The notes: generated from the letters alone by a model not told the origin. A stretch of 64,000 bases of DNA from a bacterium (GCA_030524675.1 JAUNGE010000010.1:1-64000); one strand, 5' to 3'; counted from the stretch's first letter, positions 9,369 to 18,214 are shown. Translations and numbers: made by a program.

Positions 9369-9956
9369 ATGAAGAATTTAAAGAAAACCGCAGCCGTATT
9401 AACCGCAGCAGCAATGATGAGCATGTCCATGGGGATGATTGCGTATGCAGATAGCCCTATTACAACCAACCCAGGTTCTGACAGTAAGAATGTAACCGGA
9501 AATTATGTGGCTGGAGGTTCAGCTGGTACGGTATATAAGGTAGATATTACTTGGGGCGATATGAAGTTTACATACACCGCAGCAGGGGGAGGAACCTGGG
9601 ATACAACTACCCACAGCTATTCTGGAGCAACTCAGGGAGGCTGGTCTTCGGAAAGTAATACTATAACATTAAAGAACCATTCAAATGCAGAAATAACAGC
9701 GGCGTTAAGCTTTGCAGGAGGAACTGGGTTTGAAAATGTAACAGCAGCGTTCACCGATGAGGATACAAACAATGCGCTGACTGATAATAAGTTGACGCTG
9801 GAAAGTGCGGATCAGGACGAGTACCGCAAATTGGTGAGTGCAGCCGTAGGATATAAGACACCTACAAAATCTGCTAAAATGATGCTTTCCGGAGAACCGA
9901 CAGAGTCCTTTTTAGACGGAACAACGATTGGTACTGTGACAGTTTCAATCGAGTGA
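9369..9956 (+). CDS. Secreted WG-domain protein 1
   Basis: Protein of 195 residues with a clear signal peptide (cleavage near AYA). A short linker (NVTGNYVAGGSAG) leads to a beta-rich domain that shares ordered motifs with the giant protein's C-terminus and with the next gene product: VDITWGDMKFTY, WDTTTHSY, GGW, KNHSNAEITAALSF, and a final LSG...GTVTVSIE. I chose the ATG at 9369 because AAAGGA lies 8 bases upstream and the signal peptide starts there; ATG 9363 is too close to that site, and the frame extended upstream to 9189 reads through an ordinary intergenic stretch. No anchor motif is present. No family name is known to me; beta-sandwich fold is inferred. Confidence 0.8.
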   Translation: MKNLKKTAAVLTAAAMMSMSMGMIAYADSPITTNPGSDSKNVTGNYVAGGSAGTVYKVDITWGDMKFTYTAAGGGTWDTTTHSYSGATQGGWSSESNTITLKNHSNAEITAALSFAGGTGFENVTAAFTDEDTNNALTDNKLTLESADQDEYRKLVSAAVGYKTPTKSAKMMLSGEPTESFLDGTTIGTVTVSIE

Positions 9957-9994
9957 TTGGAAGATGGCTTCGGCCCGATTCGAGGTGACAGCTT

Positions 9995-10549
9995 ATGAAA
10001 CGAAACATATGGAGGACTGCTGCCCTTGCGGCGGCGCTGGCAGCAGCAGTCCCCGTCTCCGCCTTTGCGGCGGCTGGAAACCATACCGTGGATTCCCTGG
10101 ACGCCCCGTCTGCGGTGATCGACGTCCAGGCCAAGTATGAGGGAAGCACCGATATCCAAGTGGTCTATAAAGTGGATGTGGAGTGGGGCGCCATGGAATT
10201 TACTTACCATGAATCCGCCAAAAATCAGTGGAATCCCCAGACTCATCAGTATGAGCTTTCCGTCACGGGAAGCTGGAGCGAGTCCGGCAATGAGGTGACG
10301 GTCAAGAACCACTCCAATGCTGAGGTAAACGCCGCTCTGTCCTTCCAGGCTGTGGATGGGCAGGCGGTAACGGGCGAGTTTTATCAGGGAGACAGCAGGC
10401 TTGATGGAACGCTTGCCCTGAAAAGCGCCGTTGGGACCCCAGCGGATGCTCCGCCGTCAGGAACTGTGCAGCTGAAGCTTTCCGGCAGTCTGGATTCTGC
10501 CATGACGGATTTTCATAAAATCGGCACGATCACAGTGACGGTGAACTGA
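9995..10549 (+). CDS. Secreted WG-domain protein 2
   Basis: Protein of 184 residues: signal peptide (about 1-25, ending AFAA), then the motif AVIDVQAKYEG and a WG domain with VDVEWGAMEFTY, WNPQTHQY, GSW, KNHSNAEVNAALSF and a closing LSG...IGTITVTVN. It is a paralogue of the preceding gene product; the KNHSNAE block is identical in both. It lies 38 bases after WG protein 1, in the same direction. Likely exported and held non-covalently at the surface. Duplication with divergence outside the motif blocks suggests two subunits of one structure rather than redundant copies; this is inference. Confidence 0.8.
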   Translation: MKRNIWRTAALAAALAAAVPVSAFAAAGNHTVDSLDAPSAVIDVQAKYEGSTDIQVVYKVDVEWGAMEFTYHESAKNQWNPQTHQYELSVTGSWSESGNEVTVKNHSNAEVNAALSFQAVDGQAVTGEFYQGDSRLDGTLALKSAVGTPADAPPSGTVQLKLSGSLDSAMTDFHKIGTITVTVN

Positions 10550-10687
10550 TTCGCAGCAGAAGATAAGCGGACAGAAGCGCTGTCGGATGCAAGGCAAGCA
10601 GCGGCGATGGCTTCATAGAAATGTGCAGTCAAACTAGGCATGGTAAAATCAGAGAAAAGAAAAGTGGAACAGGAGGCGGCTTCATTG

Positions 10688-11350
10688 ATGACAGAAACAG
10701 AAAACACACAGAATCAGCAGAAAAGCCTTCTGCTCCCTGCGCTGGCGGCAGTATGCCTCCTGGCTTTGGCGGCAATGGCATATGTATTGTTTTTTGCCGG
10801 TCAGAGAGGGAAAGAAAAGGCAGAGTTTACTCCGCCGCCTTTCGAGCAATCTGCTGTAAAGGGAACCCCAGAAGAAGAACCCGACCTATCAGATGGAGAT
10901 AGGCTGGGGACGCTTGGCTACGGCCATCTGGATGCTGTAGAATATCAGGTTTCTGTCTGCGGCGCGCCGGTTATCGAGAACGATAAAGCTATCCTTTATC
11001 TGACGAATCCGGAGGAAAACCAGGTCTGGCTCAAGGTGCGTATTCTGGATGAGAGAGGAGAAATCCTTGGGGAAAGCGGCCTTCTGCGTCCAGGAGAATA
11101 TGTAAAAGCCGTAGATTTAGATATGGAGGCTGTGAAAGCCGCGTTGAAGGCAGCGGCCTCAGGAGAAAATTTTGCATCAGGCGGATATAGGGAAACATCG
11201 GAGGCTGGCAGTGTGGACCTTGGACAAGGTGTTTCCAGCACGGAACAGAGGGTTTCGGTGACACTGCGCCTCATGGCTTACGAGCCAGAGACCTACCACA
11301 GCGCAGGAGCGGTCTCACTGGCAACTGCATTGACGGTCAGCGAACCGTGA
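10688..11350 (+). CDS. Membrane-anchored extracellular protein, anchor type 2 (surface operon)
   Basis: Protein of 220 residues with one N-terminal membrane segment (LLLPALAAVCLLALAAMAYV, about 14-33) and an extracellular beta-rich domain. It repeats the anchor-1 signature: ILYLTNPEEN, then SGLLRPGEYVKAVDLD, with a longer insertion before the last strands. The start at 10688 is preceded by AGGAGG at 10671; an upstream ATG at 10640 would add 16 residues but has no good ribosome site. It sits on the far side of the two WG genes from anchor 1, so each WG gene has an anchor gene next to it. Confidence 0.75.
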   Translation: MTETENTQNQQKSLLLPALAAVCLLALAAMAYVLFFAGQRGKEKAEFTPPPFEQSAVKGTPEEEPDLSDGDRLGTLGYGHLDAVEYQVSVCGAPVIENDKAILYLTNPEENQVWLKVRILDERGEILGESGLLRPGEYVKAVDLDMEAVKAALKAAASGENFASGGYRETSEAGSVDLGQGVSSTEQRVSVTLRLMAYEPETYHSAGAVSLATALTVSEP

Positions 11351-11431
11351 CCTGTTTTGGCAAAACTGCCGTGCCGGCAGCAGGACGGGACGGTGGGATT
11401 TAGATGATGGAAGGAAAGGGGAACATCATAG

Positions 11432-12625
11432 ATGAAGAGACTGATACCGGCGGCGTTAAGCCCCATTCTTCTGCTGGCTTTTGCCTCACCTGCATTTGCG
11501 GGGCAGGCGGCAGCAGACCAAAGCATTGATGTAAAGGGGAAATATACCGGAAATTTCGGGACGATGCATACTCTGGTCCTTGGGAAGGGGAGCAGTCTGT
11601 CCTTCGGGAATGGCCAGACTATGACGGTCAGCCTCACCAGTGAACAGGATCAAGGTTTGCGCATGGTAGTCACACCTGTATCACAGGTCAGTGCGGAGAG
11701 TTATGCGTGGGTATCCGGACAGACAGCCCGTACTGGAAGCAGTCCCTATGCCTATCACGTGGCGTTTTACGATGGGGATACGCAGGTTCCTTTGGACGGG
11801 GAGGCGGTGATTCGTCTGAGCGTTCCATCCGGTTATGCCAATGCGGTATTTTACTACATGGACAACAGCGGGAGTCTTTCAAAGGTGCGCACCCAAAAAA
11901 GCGGGAGCACTTTGTCCTTTACAGCACAGAACAGCGGGTATTACCTATTTTTAAAATCCCTGTCTTCTTCAAGTGACAGCGATTCCGGCGAATCGTCATC
12001 GTCTGGCGCTTCTGGAGGAAACTCCGCCCCTACAGGAGCTATCATCATAGACAGCAAGAAGGGATATGTCCACTCAGAAAACGGTATTCTTACCGGAACC
12101 ACAGGAAGTACGGCTTCTGACGGCTATAGTCACTGGATACTGGATGGCAAAGGCTGGCGCCTGCGCTATGCCGACGGAACCTATGCCTCCGGCACAGGGA
12201 AGGACGGAGAAAAGCGTCATATCTGGGAAAAGGTCGGCGGCTCTTGGTATCTGTTCGATTCGGACGGCTATGCACAGTTCGGATGGTATCTGGACACAGA
12301 AAGCGGACATTGGTATTATCTGGATGTGAACACAGGAATGAAGACCGGCTGGCATGAGGACCCGCAGGATGGCAGGAAATATTATCTGTATATGGATGGC
12401 ATTATGGCGACTGGTTGGGTAAGAATAAGCGGCAGGTGGTATTTCTTCAACGACTACACCCCAGTGGCAACATGGGAGTACAGCCAGACGGAGCGCATCT
12501 GGAAGTACCGGATTGGGAGCGATGGACGGCCTTATGGTTCCATGTACAGGGACGAGCGTACATCCGACGGGTATTATGTGGATGCGGACGGCGTCTGGGA
12601 TGGGAGAGATGCAGCGCAGCAGTAG
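11432..12625 (+). CDS. Secreted protein with C-terminal cell-wall-binding (choline-binding-like) repeats
   Basis: Protein of 397 residues: signal peptide (ending AFAG), the motif SIDVKGKYTG that also occurs in WG protein 2, a beta-rich domain to about residue 175, a Ser-rich linker (about 178-200), then four to five aromatic repeats of the CW_binding_1 / choline-binding type (GGSWYLFDSDGYAQFGWY, SGHWYYLDVNTGMKTGW, GRWYFF). Such repeats bind choline or other sugar-phosphate decorations of the wall in related Firmicutes. It is the only protein of the operon with a recognisable wall-binding module, so it may tether the assembly to the wall. It ends the operon. Confidence 0.85.
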   Translation: MKRLIPAALSPILLLAFASPAFAGQAAADQSIDVKGKYTGNFGTMHTLVLGKGSSLSFGNGQTMTVSLTSEQDQGLRMVVTPVSQVSAESYAWVSGQTARTGSSPYAYHVAFYDGDTQVPLDGEAVIRLSVPSGYANAVFYYMDNSGSLSKVRTQKSGSTLSFTAQNSGYYLFLKSLSSSSDSDSGESSSSGASGGNSAPTGAIIIDSKKGYVHSENGILTGTTGSTASDGYSHWILDGKGWRLRYADGTYASGTGKDGEKRHIWEKVGGSWYLFDSDGYAQFGWYLDTESGHWYYLDVNTGMKTGWHEDPQDGRKYYLYMDGIMATGWVRISGRWYFFNDYTPVATWEYSQTERIWKYRIGSDGRPYGSMYRDERTSDGYYVDADGVWDGRDAAQQ

Positions 12626-12715
12626 GCATTTTTGCATAAAAAAGACGTAAGGCAGCAGATTTGGACAAAATGATGACAGCGACGACAGGAAGTTTCTGGG
12701 ACTTTCAAAAATCTC

Positions 12716-12744
12716 TTGACATTTTCGGAAAAAATGCATATGAT
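12716..12744 (+). promoter_or_regulatory. Promoter of the tmRNA gene
   Basis: TTGACA (12716-12721), 17-base spacer, TATGAT (12739-12744). Transcription would start near 12751, giving a precursor with about 60 extra 5' bases. Confidence 0.8.
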
Positions 12745-12809
12745 AATAGAACAGATGCATAATTTCAAATATATGATATATGATGTATCATGTATGATGC
12801 AGCCAGTAA

Positions 12810-13146
12810 GGGGTTGTACTGGTTTCGACAGGGGTTTTGAAGCCGGAGAAGCTATCCGCATGCAATGCGTCAAATGGCAAAAATAAATATAAACGCTGAA
12901 GATAATTTAGCAATCGCTGCCTAAGGGCAGCTGTCAGACTTAGCGCACCTACACGTTAAGACCCTGGCATCGATGATGTAGGAAACGACATATGCAAAGC
13001 TTTGCGCATATGGGCGTATCATGAAGCTACTGAAGCCATCAGGGTGTCTGTTCTCGGATGGTGGAGGGAATGTCAAAAAATAGACTATGATAGTAGAAGG
13101 ACGGGGGATAGGCTTTTGGACATGGGTTCGATTCCCATCAGCTCCA
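12810..13146 (+). ncRNA. ssrA: Transfer-messenger RNA (tmRNA)
   Basis: Rescues stalled ribosomes with SmpB. The 5' end GGGGTTG pairs over 7 bp with CAGCTCC at 13139-13145 (two wobble pairs) to make the tRNA-like acceptor stem, and GGTTTCGACAGGG is the usual 5' signature. The T-arm GGGTTCGATTCCC precedes the 3' end. CCA is not encoded; the discriminator A (13146) is followed by CTC. The tag frame starts at the resume codon GCA (12877) and encodes AKININAEDNLAIAA before TAA at 12922. The final AIAA is the degradation signal typical of clostridial tags. Confidence 0.95.
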
Positions 13147-13287
13147 CTCACAGACATTTGATTTTGCAAGGGTTCTGGTTCCTTAAAAGTAGGAAATACT
13201 CAAAAAGGGATTCAGAACTTTTGCTTTGCCAGTGAGGCAGGAAAAGATACCAATATAACAATATAAGATAAACTGTGTAAACTGTGC

Positions 13288-13326
13288 GAAAAAATACAGG
13301 CTCCTTACTGTTTATAAGGAGCCTGT
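13288..13326 (-). terminator. Terminator for tRNA-Val (minus strand)
   Basis: ACAGGCTCCTTA pairs with TAAGGAGCCTGT. On the minus strand the hairpin is followed by a run of T (AAAAAA on the plus strand at 13291). Confidence 0.8.
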
Positions 13327-13361
13327 ATGCGTGTGCGGGCATGTCCGTTTCGTCAAAAAAA

Positions 13362-13434
13362 TGGAGACAACAGGACTCGAACCTGCGACCCCCTGCGTGT
13401 GATGCAGGTGCTCTCCCAGCTGAGCTATGCCTCC
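13362..13434 (-). tRNA. tRNA-Val (anticodon CAC)
   Basis: Reverse strand starts GGAGGCATAGCTCAG and folds as a cloverleaf. The acceptor stem is GGAGGCA/TGTCTCC (one wobble), the anticodon stem is CCTGC/GCAGG around loop ATCACAC, and the T-arm has GGTTCGAGTCC. Anticodon CAC reads GUG. CCA is not encoded. Confidence 0.92.
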
Positions 13435-13557
13435 GTCAATTATTATAGCACCAGCGTGGAAAAAATGCAATAGAATATTTAGAAAATTCAGCATGAATGT
13501 ACCACAAAGAAAGATAAAAATGTGCGAACATACGAACATATGAGAGAAGGAATGAAT

Positions 13558-14991
13558 GTGAAGGAAAAAGCACTGGAAAAAGAGACCGAAGCAGTAAAAC
13601 ATGCAGAAACAGCAGAACCGATGGAAAATACACCGTTATTTTCCGCAAGAGATATCCGAAATCTGGTGCTGCCTCTGATCGCGGAGCAGTTTTTGGCAGT
13701 ACTGGTGGGAATGGCAGATACGGTGATGGTGGCGCGGCTGGGGGAACTGGCTGTGTCCGGCGTCTCCGTCGTGGATTCTATCAATGTTTTGATTATCAAT
13801 ATTTTGGCGGCTCTGGCGACAGGGGGAGCGGTAATCAGCTCGCATTATCTGGGAGAACAGGAACCCGAAATGGCGTCGAAGGCGTCCAATCAGTTGATGG
13901 TGGTCTTGGGAGTGCTCTCTCTGGCAGTCAGTGCCTGCTGTCTGATATGGAATGCACAGATTTTGAGAGTCATCTATGGAACGCTGGAACCGGAGGTTAT
14001 GCAGAATGCGAGAATCTATTTCTATCTGACAGCAGCTTCCTTCCCATTTTTAGCACTCTATAATGGAACTGCCGCCATTTGCCGGAGCATGGGAAATTCC
14101 AAAATTTCCATGAAGGTTTCTTTTATTATGAACGGTATGAACATTGCGGGCAATGCAATTCTGATTTATGGAGCCGGTATGGGAGTGGCAGGCGCTGGTA
14201 CTGCGACGCTGATTTCGCGCATGGCAGCGTGTATGATTATGATAGGGGTTGTCCGCAATCCGGCGCTTCCCGTACATATCGACCCGAAGTTCCGGCTGGG
14301 ATTTGATTGGAAGATGATTTGCCAGATTTTGAGAGTGGGAATTCCGATGGGAATTGAAAACGGAGTGTTTCAGGCTGGCAAACTTCTGGTAGCCGGACTG
14401 GTAGCCGGATTTGGAACGGTCTCCATTGCAGCGAATGCGGTGACGGGCACGATTGCGTCATTTCAGGTGCTTCCAGGGCAGGCGATGGGATTGGCTCTGG
14501 TAACTCTGGTAGGACAGGCAGTCGGAGCGAAGCGCTACGATGAGGCGAAGGGATATATTGTGACAATCATGAAAACATTGATTGTGGCTCATTTTCTGCT
14601 CAATGTTCCAGCATTGTTCCTGATGCCGTATATCATCCGGATTTACAATCTCTCGGCGGAGACAGCCGCTCTGACTTTGAAATTGACGTATATTCATGGA
14701 ATTAACGCCATTTTTACCTGGGGATTTTCGTTTGCGTTGCCGAATGCCCTGCGTGCCGCGGACGATGCAAAATTTGCCATGAAAGTGACTACATTTTCTC
14801 TGTTCGCATGCCGAATCGCCATGAGTTATGTGCTTGCGCTGTTCTGTCATATGGGTGTGGTCGGCGTTTGGCTGGCGATGGTGATTGACTGGGCATTTCG
14901 GGCGTTTATGTACATCCGCAGAGTGGTGAACGGACATTGGCTTGACAATCATTTCCATCTGGAGAGGGAGAAGGAAAAGACCATCTCATAA
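13558..14991 (+). CDS. MATE-family efflux transporter (first of two)
   Basis: Multidrug/toxin extrusion family membrane protein, about 477 residues with 12 hydrophobic segments after a charged N-terminus. It exports drugs or metabolites using Na+ or H+. The family repeats are visible: NLVLPLIAEQFLAVLVGMADTVMVARLGELAVSGVS-like opening helices, and a second half starting near GIPMGIENGVFQAGKLLVAGLVAGFG. The start is uncertain: GTG 13558 has GAAGGA six bases upstream, whereas ATG 13552, ATG 13540 and GTG 13522 are in frame but have poor spacing. A second MATE gene lies at 25632-26984; the two proteins are different subfamily members. Confidence 0.88.
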   Translation: MKEKALEKETEAVKHAETAEPMENTPLFSARDIRNLVLPLIAEQFLAVLVGMADTVMVARLGELAVSGVSVVDSINVLIINILAALATGGAVISSHYLGEQEPEMASKASNQLMVVLGVLSLAVSACCLIWNAQILRVIYGTLEPEVMQNARIYFYLTAASFPFLALYNGTAAICRSMGNSKISMKVSFIMNGMNIAGNAILIYGAGMGVAGAGTATLISRMAACMIMIGVVRNPALPVHIDPKFRLGFDWKMICQILRVGIPMGIENGVFQAGKLLVAGLVAGFGTVSIAANAVTGTIASFQVLPGQAMGLALVTLVGQAVGAKRYDEAKGYIVTIMKTLIVAHFLLNVPALFLMPYIIRIYNLSAETAALTLKLTYIHGINAIFTWGFSFALPNALRAADDAKFAMKVTTFSLFACRIAMSYVLALFCHMGVVGVWLAMVIDWAFRAFMYIRRVVNGHWLDNHFHLEREKEKTIS

Positions 14992-15068
14992 CAGAGAGGA
15001 AGAAACGATACAGAGAGAAACGATACAGACAACAGGAAAAGACAACAGAGCGGGAAAGGATGTGCCAT

Positions 15069-15695
15069 ATGGAGGAAGTGTTTGCGATTTACAATGAAAA
15101 GGGGAAGATTATCGGTGCGGCGACCAGAGCAGAAGCACATAAAAAAGGTTTGTGGCATATGGTGGTGCACTGTTGGGTGGTGTTTCGGGAGGAACAGAAC
15201 ACCTGGATCTATTTTCAGCAGCGCGCGGACTCAAAAAAAGATTTTCCAGGATTTTATGATATTGCTTCCACAGGGCATGTGGATGCATCTGAGCTGCATG
15301 CCGCAGCAGTAGTGCGCGAGGCTTCGGAGGAGATTGGCATGGACGTCAGCGGAGAACGCCTGCACTATCTGGGTGAGACAAGGGAAGAGTTCTGCAAGGA
15401 AGACTTTCTGGACCGCGAGATTGTGCAGATTTATCTGTATGATGCCAGCGAAACGCCAGTATTTGCTCCAGGAGAGGAAGTGAGCCGTATGGTGCAGGTG
15501 TCCAGGGAGGAATTTGAAAAAAAGGTTCTAAAGGGAGAACCGCAAATTACTGCTTACACCATGCAGGGCAAAAAAGTGACAATTTTGGAAGAAGAGTGGT
15601 GCAGACATCAGGGAGAGTACAAAAAATGGGTTCTCCCCTGGCTCAAAAACCATAAAAAAGAAGGCGGAGAGCAGTATGAACTTGTCTTGCAGTGA
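15069..15695 (+). CDS. Nudix hydrolase (isopentenyl-diphosphate isomerase-like)
   Basis: Protein of 208 residues. The Nudix box is complete, from the G of GHVDAS to the REASEEIG helix (G-x5-E-x7-R-E-x2-E-E-x-G). The N-terminal GLWHMVVHCWVV resembles the IPP-isomerase-like YfcD group of Nudix enzymes. It would hydrolyse a nucleoside diphosphate-X compound; the substrate cannot be read from sequence. The ATG at 15069 was chosen because GGAAAGGA lies 8 bases upstream; ATG 15060 directly abuts that site. It follows the MATE gene by 77 bases and may be read from the same transcript. Confidence 0.85.
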   Translation: MEEVFAIYNEKGKIIGAATRAEAHKKGLWHMVVHCWVVFREEQNTWIYFQQRADSKKDFPGFYDIASTGHVDASELHAAAVVREASEEIGMDVSGERLHYLGETREEFCKEDFLDREIVQIYLYDASETPVFAPGEEVSRMVQVSREEFEKKVLKGEPQITAYTMQGKKVTILEEEWCRHQGEYKKWVLPWLKNHKKEGGEQYELVLQ

Positions 15696-15775
15696 GAGCT
15701 TTTTCCCTGGCTTTTCTCCTGCGGTAAGCATCCTGTTTGGGTATTCCGATGGAGATGGTTTTTTATACAGAAGGC

Positions 15776-15803
15776 TTGACAAAACCAGACAACGTGCTAT
15801 AAT
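15776..15803 (+). promoter_or_regulatory. Promoter of the thrS T-box transcript
   Basis: TTGACA (15776-15781), 16-base spacer, TATAAT (15798-15803): near-consensus sigma-A promoter. Confidence 0.85.
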
Positions 15804-15810
15804 CCAAATT

Positions 15811-16078
15811 AGATTTATAAATCACATACTCATAAAACAACACGTTGACGAGACGAGTAGTCTGTGCGGCATTGTCCAGAGAGAAGCATGATTTGGTGAA
15901 AATGTTTTACACGGCGGCAGATGAAGACCAGCTCTGAGTGTCCTTTAATCGGGAACGGTGATTCCGTTATCATCAGAATGAAGTGGTCGGGCCTAGTCCC
16001 CGTACAATCCAGGGTGGAACCGCGATTAGAGATAGTCGTCCCTTAGCATATCGATTTGATGTGTTAAGGGATTTTTTT
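15811..16078 (+). ncRNA. T-box leader of thrS
   Basis: A tRNA-sensing riboswitch that lets thrS be transcribed when uncharged tRNA-Thr accumulates. The T-box core AGGGTGGAACCGCG is at 16009-16022. Stem I features include the AG-box-like CCAGAGAGAAGC and GGTGA. A likely specifier codon ACC (Thr) is at 15927-15929, preceded by GAAG and followed by A; this placement is tentative. The competing terminator is TCCCTTAGCATA pairing with TGTGTTAAGGGA (16039-16071), followed by seven T residues. Confidence 0.9.
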
Positions 16079-16137
16079 GTTAAAAAAAGAGCATTCTTAC
16101 TTGTCATACGTGTTAAATCTGAAAAAAGGAGATTAAA

Positions 16138-18096
16138 ATGATGAAGATTACATTGAAAGACGGCTCTGTGAAAGAGTACGGCAAGGCAATGTCTGTGATT
16201 GAGATCGCAGCGGATCTGAGTGAAGGTCTGGCGAGAGCGGCATGTGCCGGAGAAGTGGATGGAAAAGTAGTGGACTTGAGAACCGTTGTGGATAAGGATT
16301 GTGCAGTGAATATTCTGACAGCAGCAGATAAGGCTGGTCTGGCTGCATACCGCCATACGACAAGCCATGTGCTGGCACAGGCAGTAAAACACCTGTATCC
16401 GCAGGCGAAGCTGGCTATCGGTCCATCTATTGATAATGGCTTTTATTATGATTTCGATATTCCGTCCTTCTCACGCGAAGATCTGGATAAGATTGAAGCG
16501 GAGATGAAGAAAATCATCAAGGCAGGCGAGAAGCTGGAGCGCTTCACACTGCCCAGAGAAGAGGCGATTCAGTTCATGCAGGAAAAGGGTGAGCCGTACA
16601 AGGTAGAGCTGATTCAGGACCTGCCGGAAGACGCGGAGATTTCCTTCTACAGACAGGGCGATTTCACAGATTTGTGCGCAGGCCCGCACCTGATGAGCAC
16701 AAAACCGATCAAGGCATTCAAGCTGACCTCTTCCTCCGGCGCTTACTGGAGAGGAAGCGAGAAGAACGCAATGCTGACTCGTGTATACGGCACAGCATTT
16801 CTGAAGAAAGAAGAGCTGGCAGAATATCTGGAATATCTGGAGAATATCAAGAAGCGCGACCACAACAAGCTGGGACGCGACCTGGAGCTGTTTACCACAG
16901 TGGATGTCATCGGACAGGGCCTGCCGCTCATGATGCCGAAAGGTGCAAAGATTATCCAGACTCTGCAAAGATGGATTGAGGATGAGGAGGACAATAACCG
17001 CGGTTATATGAGAACGAAGACTCCTCTGATGGCAAAGAAGGACCTGTATGTGATTTCCGACCACTGGGAGCATTACAAAGAAGGTATGTTTGTGCTGGGC
17101 GATGAGGAGAAGGATGAGGAAGTGTTTGCACTGCGCCCGATGACTTGTCCATTCCAGTATTATGTATATAAAGCGTCACCAAAGTCCTACCGCGACCTGC
17201 CATGCCGGTATGGTGAGACGTCCACCCTGTTCAGAAATGAGGATTCCGGCGAGATGCACGGTTTGACTCGTGTGCGCCAGTTCACGATTTCCGAGGGACA
17301 TCTGATTCTGCGTCCAGACCAGGTAGAGGAAGAGTTCAAGGGATGCGTGGATCTGTTCAAATACTGTATGACGACGCTGGGACTGCAGAATGATGTGACA
17401 TACCGCCTGTCCAAATGGGACCCGAACAATGCATCCCACTATCTGGGAACTCCAGAGCTGTGGAATGAGGTGGAGGACATTTTGAGAAAGATTCTGGATG
17501 ACATCGGCATCGAGTACACAGAGGCTGTCGGTGAGGCCGCTTTCTATGGTCCGAAGCTGGATATCCAGGCAAAGAACGTATACGGAAAAGAGGACACGAT
17601 GGTGACAATCCAGCTGGATATGTTCCTCGCAGAGCGTTTCGATATGTCCTATGTAGATAAGGACGGCCAGAAGAAACGTCCATTTATCATCCACAGAACT
17701 TCCCTGGGATGCTACGAGAGAACATTGGCATGGCTGATTGAGAAATATGAGGGTGCATTCCCGACATGGTTGTGCCCAGAGCAGGTGCGCGTTCTGCCGA
17801 TTTCCGAGAAATTCCACGACTATGCAGATTCTGTGTGCAAGGAACTGAAGAAAAATGGAATTTTGGCAACAGTTGACAAGAGAGCAGAGAAGATTGGCTA
17901 CAAGATTCGTGATGCAAGACTGAACAAGCTGCCGTACATGCTGATTGTCGGCGAGAAAGAGCAGGCAGAGAATCTGGTCTCTGTCAGAAGCCGTTTCCTG
18001 GGAGACGAAGGTCAGAGAGAGCTGAAAGACTTTATCGCAGACATTTGTGAGGAAATCCGCACAAAAGCAATCCGCAAAGTGGAAGTGAAGGACTGA
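16138..18096 (+). CDS. thrS: Threonyl-tRNA synthetase
   Basis: Class II aminoacyl-tRNA synthetase of 652 residues that charges tRNA-Thr. Domains run in order: TGS (1-62), the second additional editing domain with HTTSHVLAQA and the Cys/His editing motif DLCAGPH (about 180), catalytic core with class II motif 2 (TSTLFRNEDSGEMHGLTRVRQF) and zinc-ligand residues (MTCPFQYY), and the C-terminal anticodon-binding domain (from about 545). The length is normal. Two ATG codons stand in tandem at 16138 and 16141, behind AAAAGGAG. Expression is controlled by the T-box leader. Confidence 0.98.
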   Translation: MMKITLKDGSVKEYGKAMSVIEIAADLSEGLARAACAGEVDGKVVDLRTVVDKDCAVNILTAADKAGLAAYRHTTSHVLAQAVKHLYPQAKLAIGPSIDNGFYYDFDIPSFSREDLDKIEAEMKKIIKAGEKLERFTLPREEAIQFMQEKGEPYKVELIQDLPEDAEISFYRQGDFTDLCAGPHLMSTKPIKAFKLTSSSGAYWRGSEKNAMLTRVYGTAFLKKEELAEYLEYLENIKKRDHNKLGRDLELFTTVDVIGQGLPLMMPKGAKIIQTLQRWIEDEEDNNRGYMRTKTPLMAKKDLYVISDHWEHYKEGMFVLGDEEKDEEVFALRPMTCPFQYYVYKASPKSYRDLPCRYGETSTLFRNEDSGEMHGLTRVRQFTISEGHLILRPDQVEEEFKGCVDLFKYCMTTLGLQNDVTYRLSKWDPNNASHYLGTPELWNEVEDILRKILDDIGIEYTEAVGEAAFYGPKLDIQAKNVYGKEDTMVTIQLDMFLAERFDMSYVDKDGQKKRPFIIHRTSLGCYERTLAWLIEKYEGAFPTWLCPEQVRVLPISEKFHDYADSVCKELKKNGILATVDKRAEKIGYKIRDARLNKLPYMLIVGEKEQAENLVSVRSRFLGDEGQRELKDFIADICEEIRTKAIRKVEVKD

Positions 18097-18214
18097 CAGA
18101 AAAAGACGTATGTTTCCTGTCAAAGTGCATATACTACCCCTGTTATCATAAAAACAGGGAGCGCTTCGGTGCTCCTGCTGCCTTGTCGGGCAGAAGAATA
18201 ACAGGAGGTAGAAT

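Noticed and set aside
3524-11350. Assignment of the surface operon as a classical WxL/DUF916 cluster
   Set aside because: The W-x-L motif pairs of WxL domains are absent and the anchors have N-terminal rather than C-terminal membrane segments; only the layout is similar.
13148-13260. Terminator after tmRNA (GTTCTG/CAGAAC pairing)
   Set aside because: The stem is short with a long loop and only four T residues; not convincing enough to list.
13339-13349. CATGTCCGTTT shared with the 59-bp repeat
   Set aside because: Only 11 bases match and the surrounding sequence differs; treated as chance.
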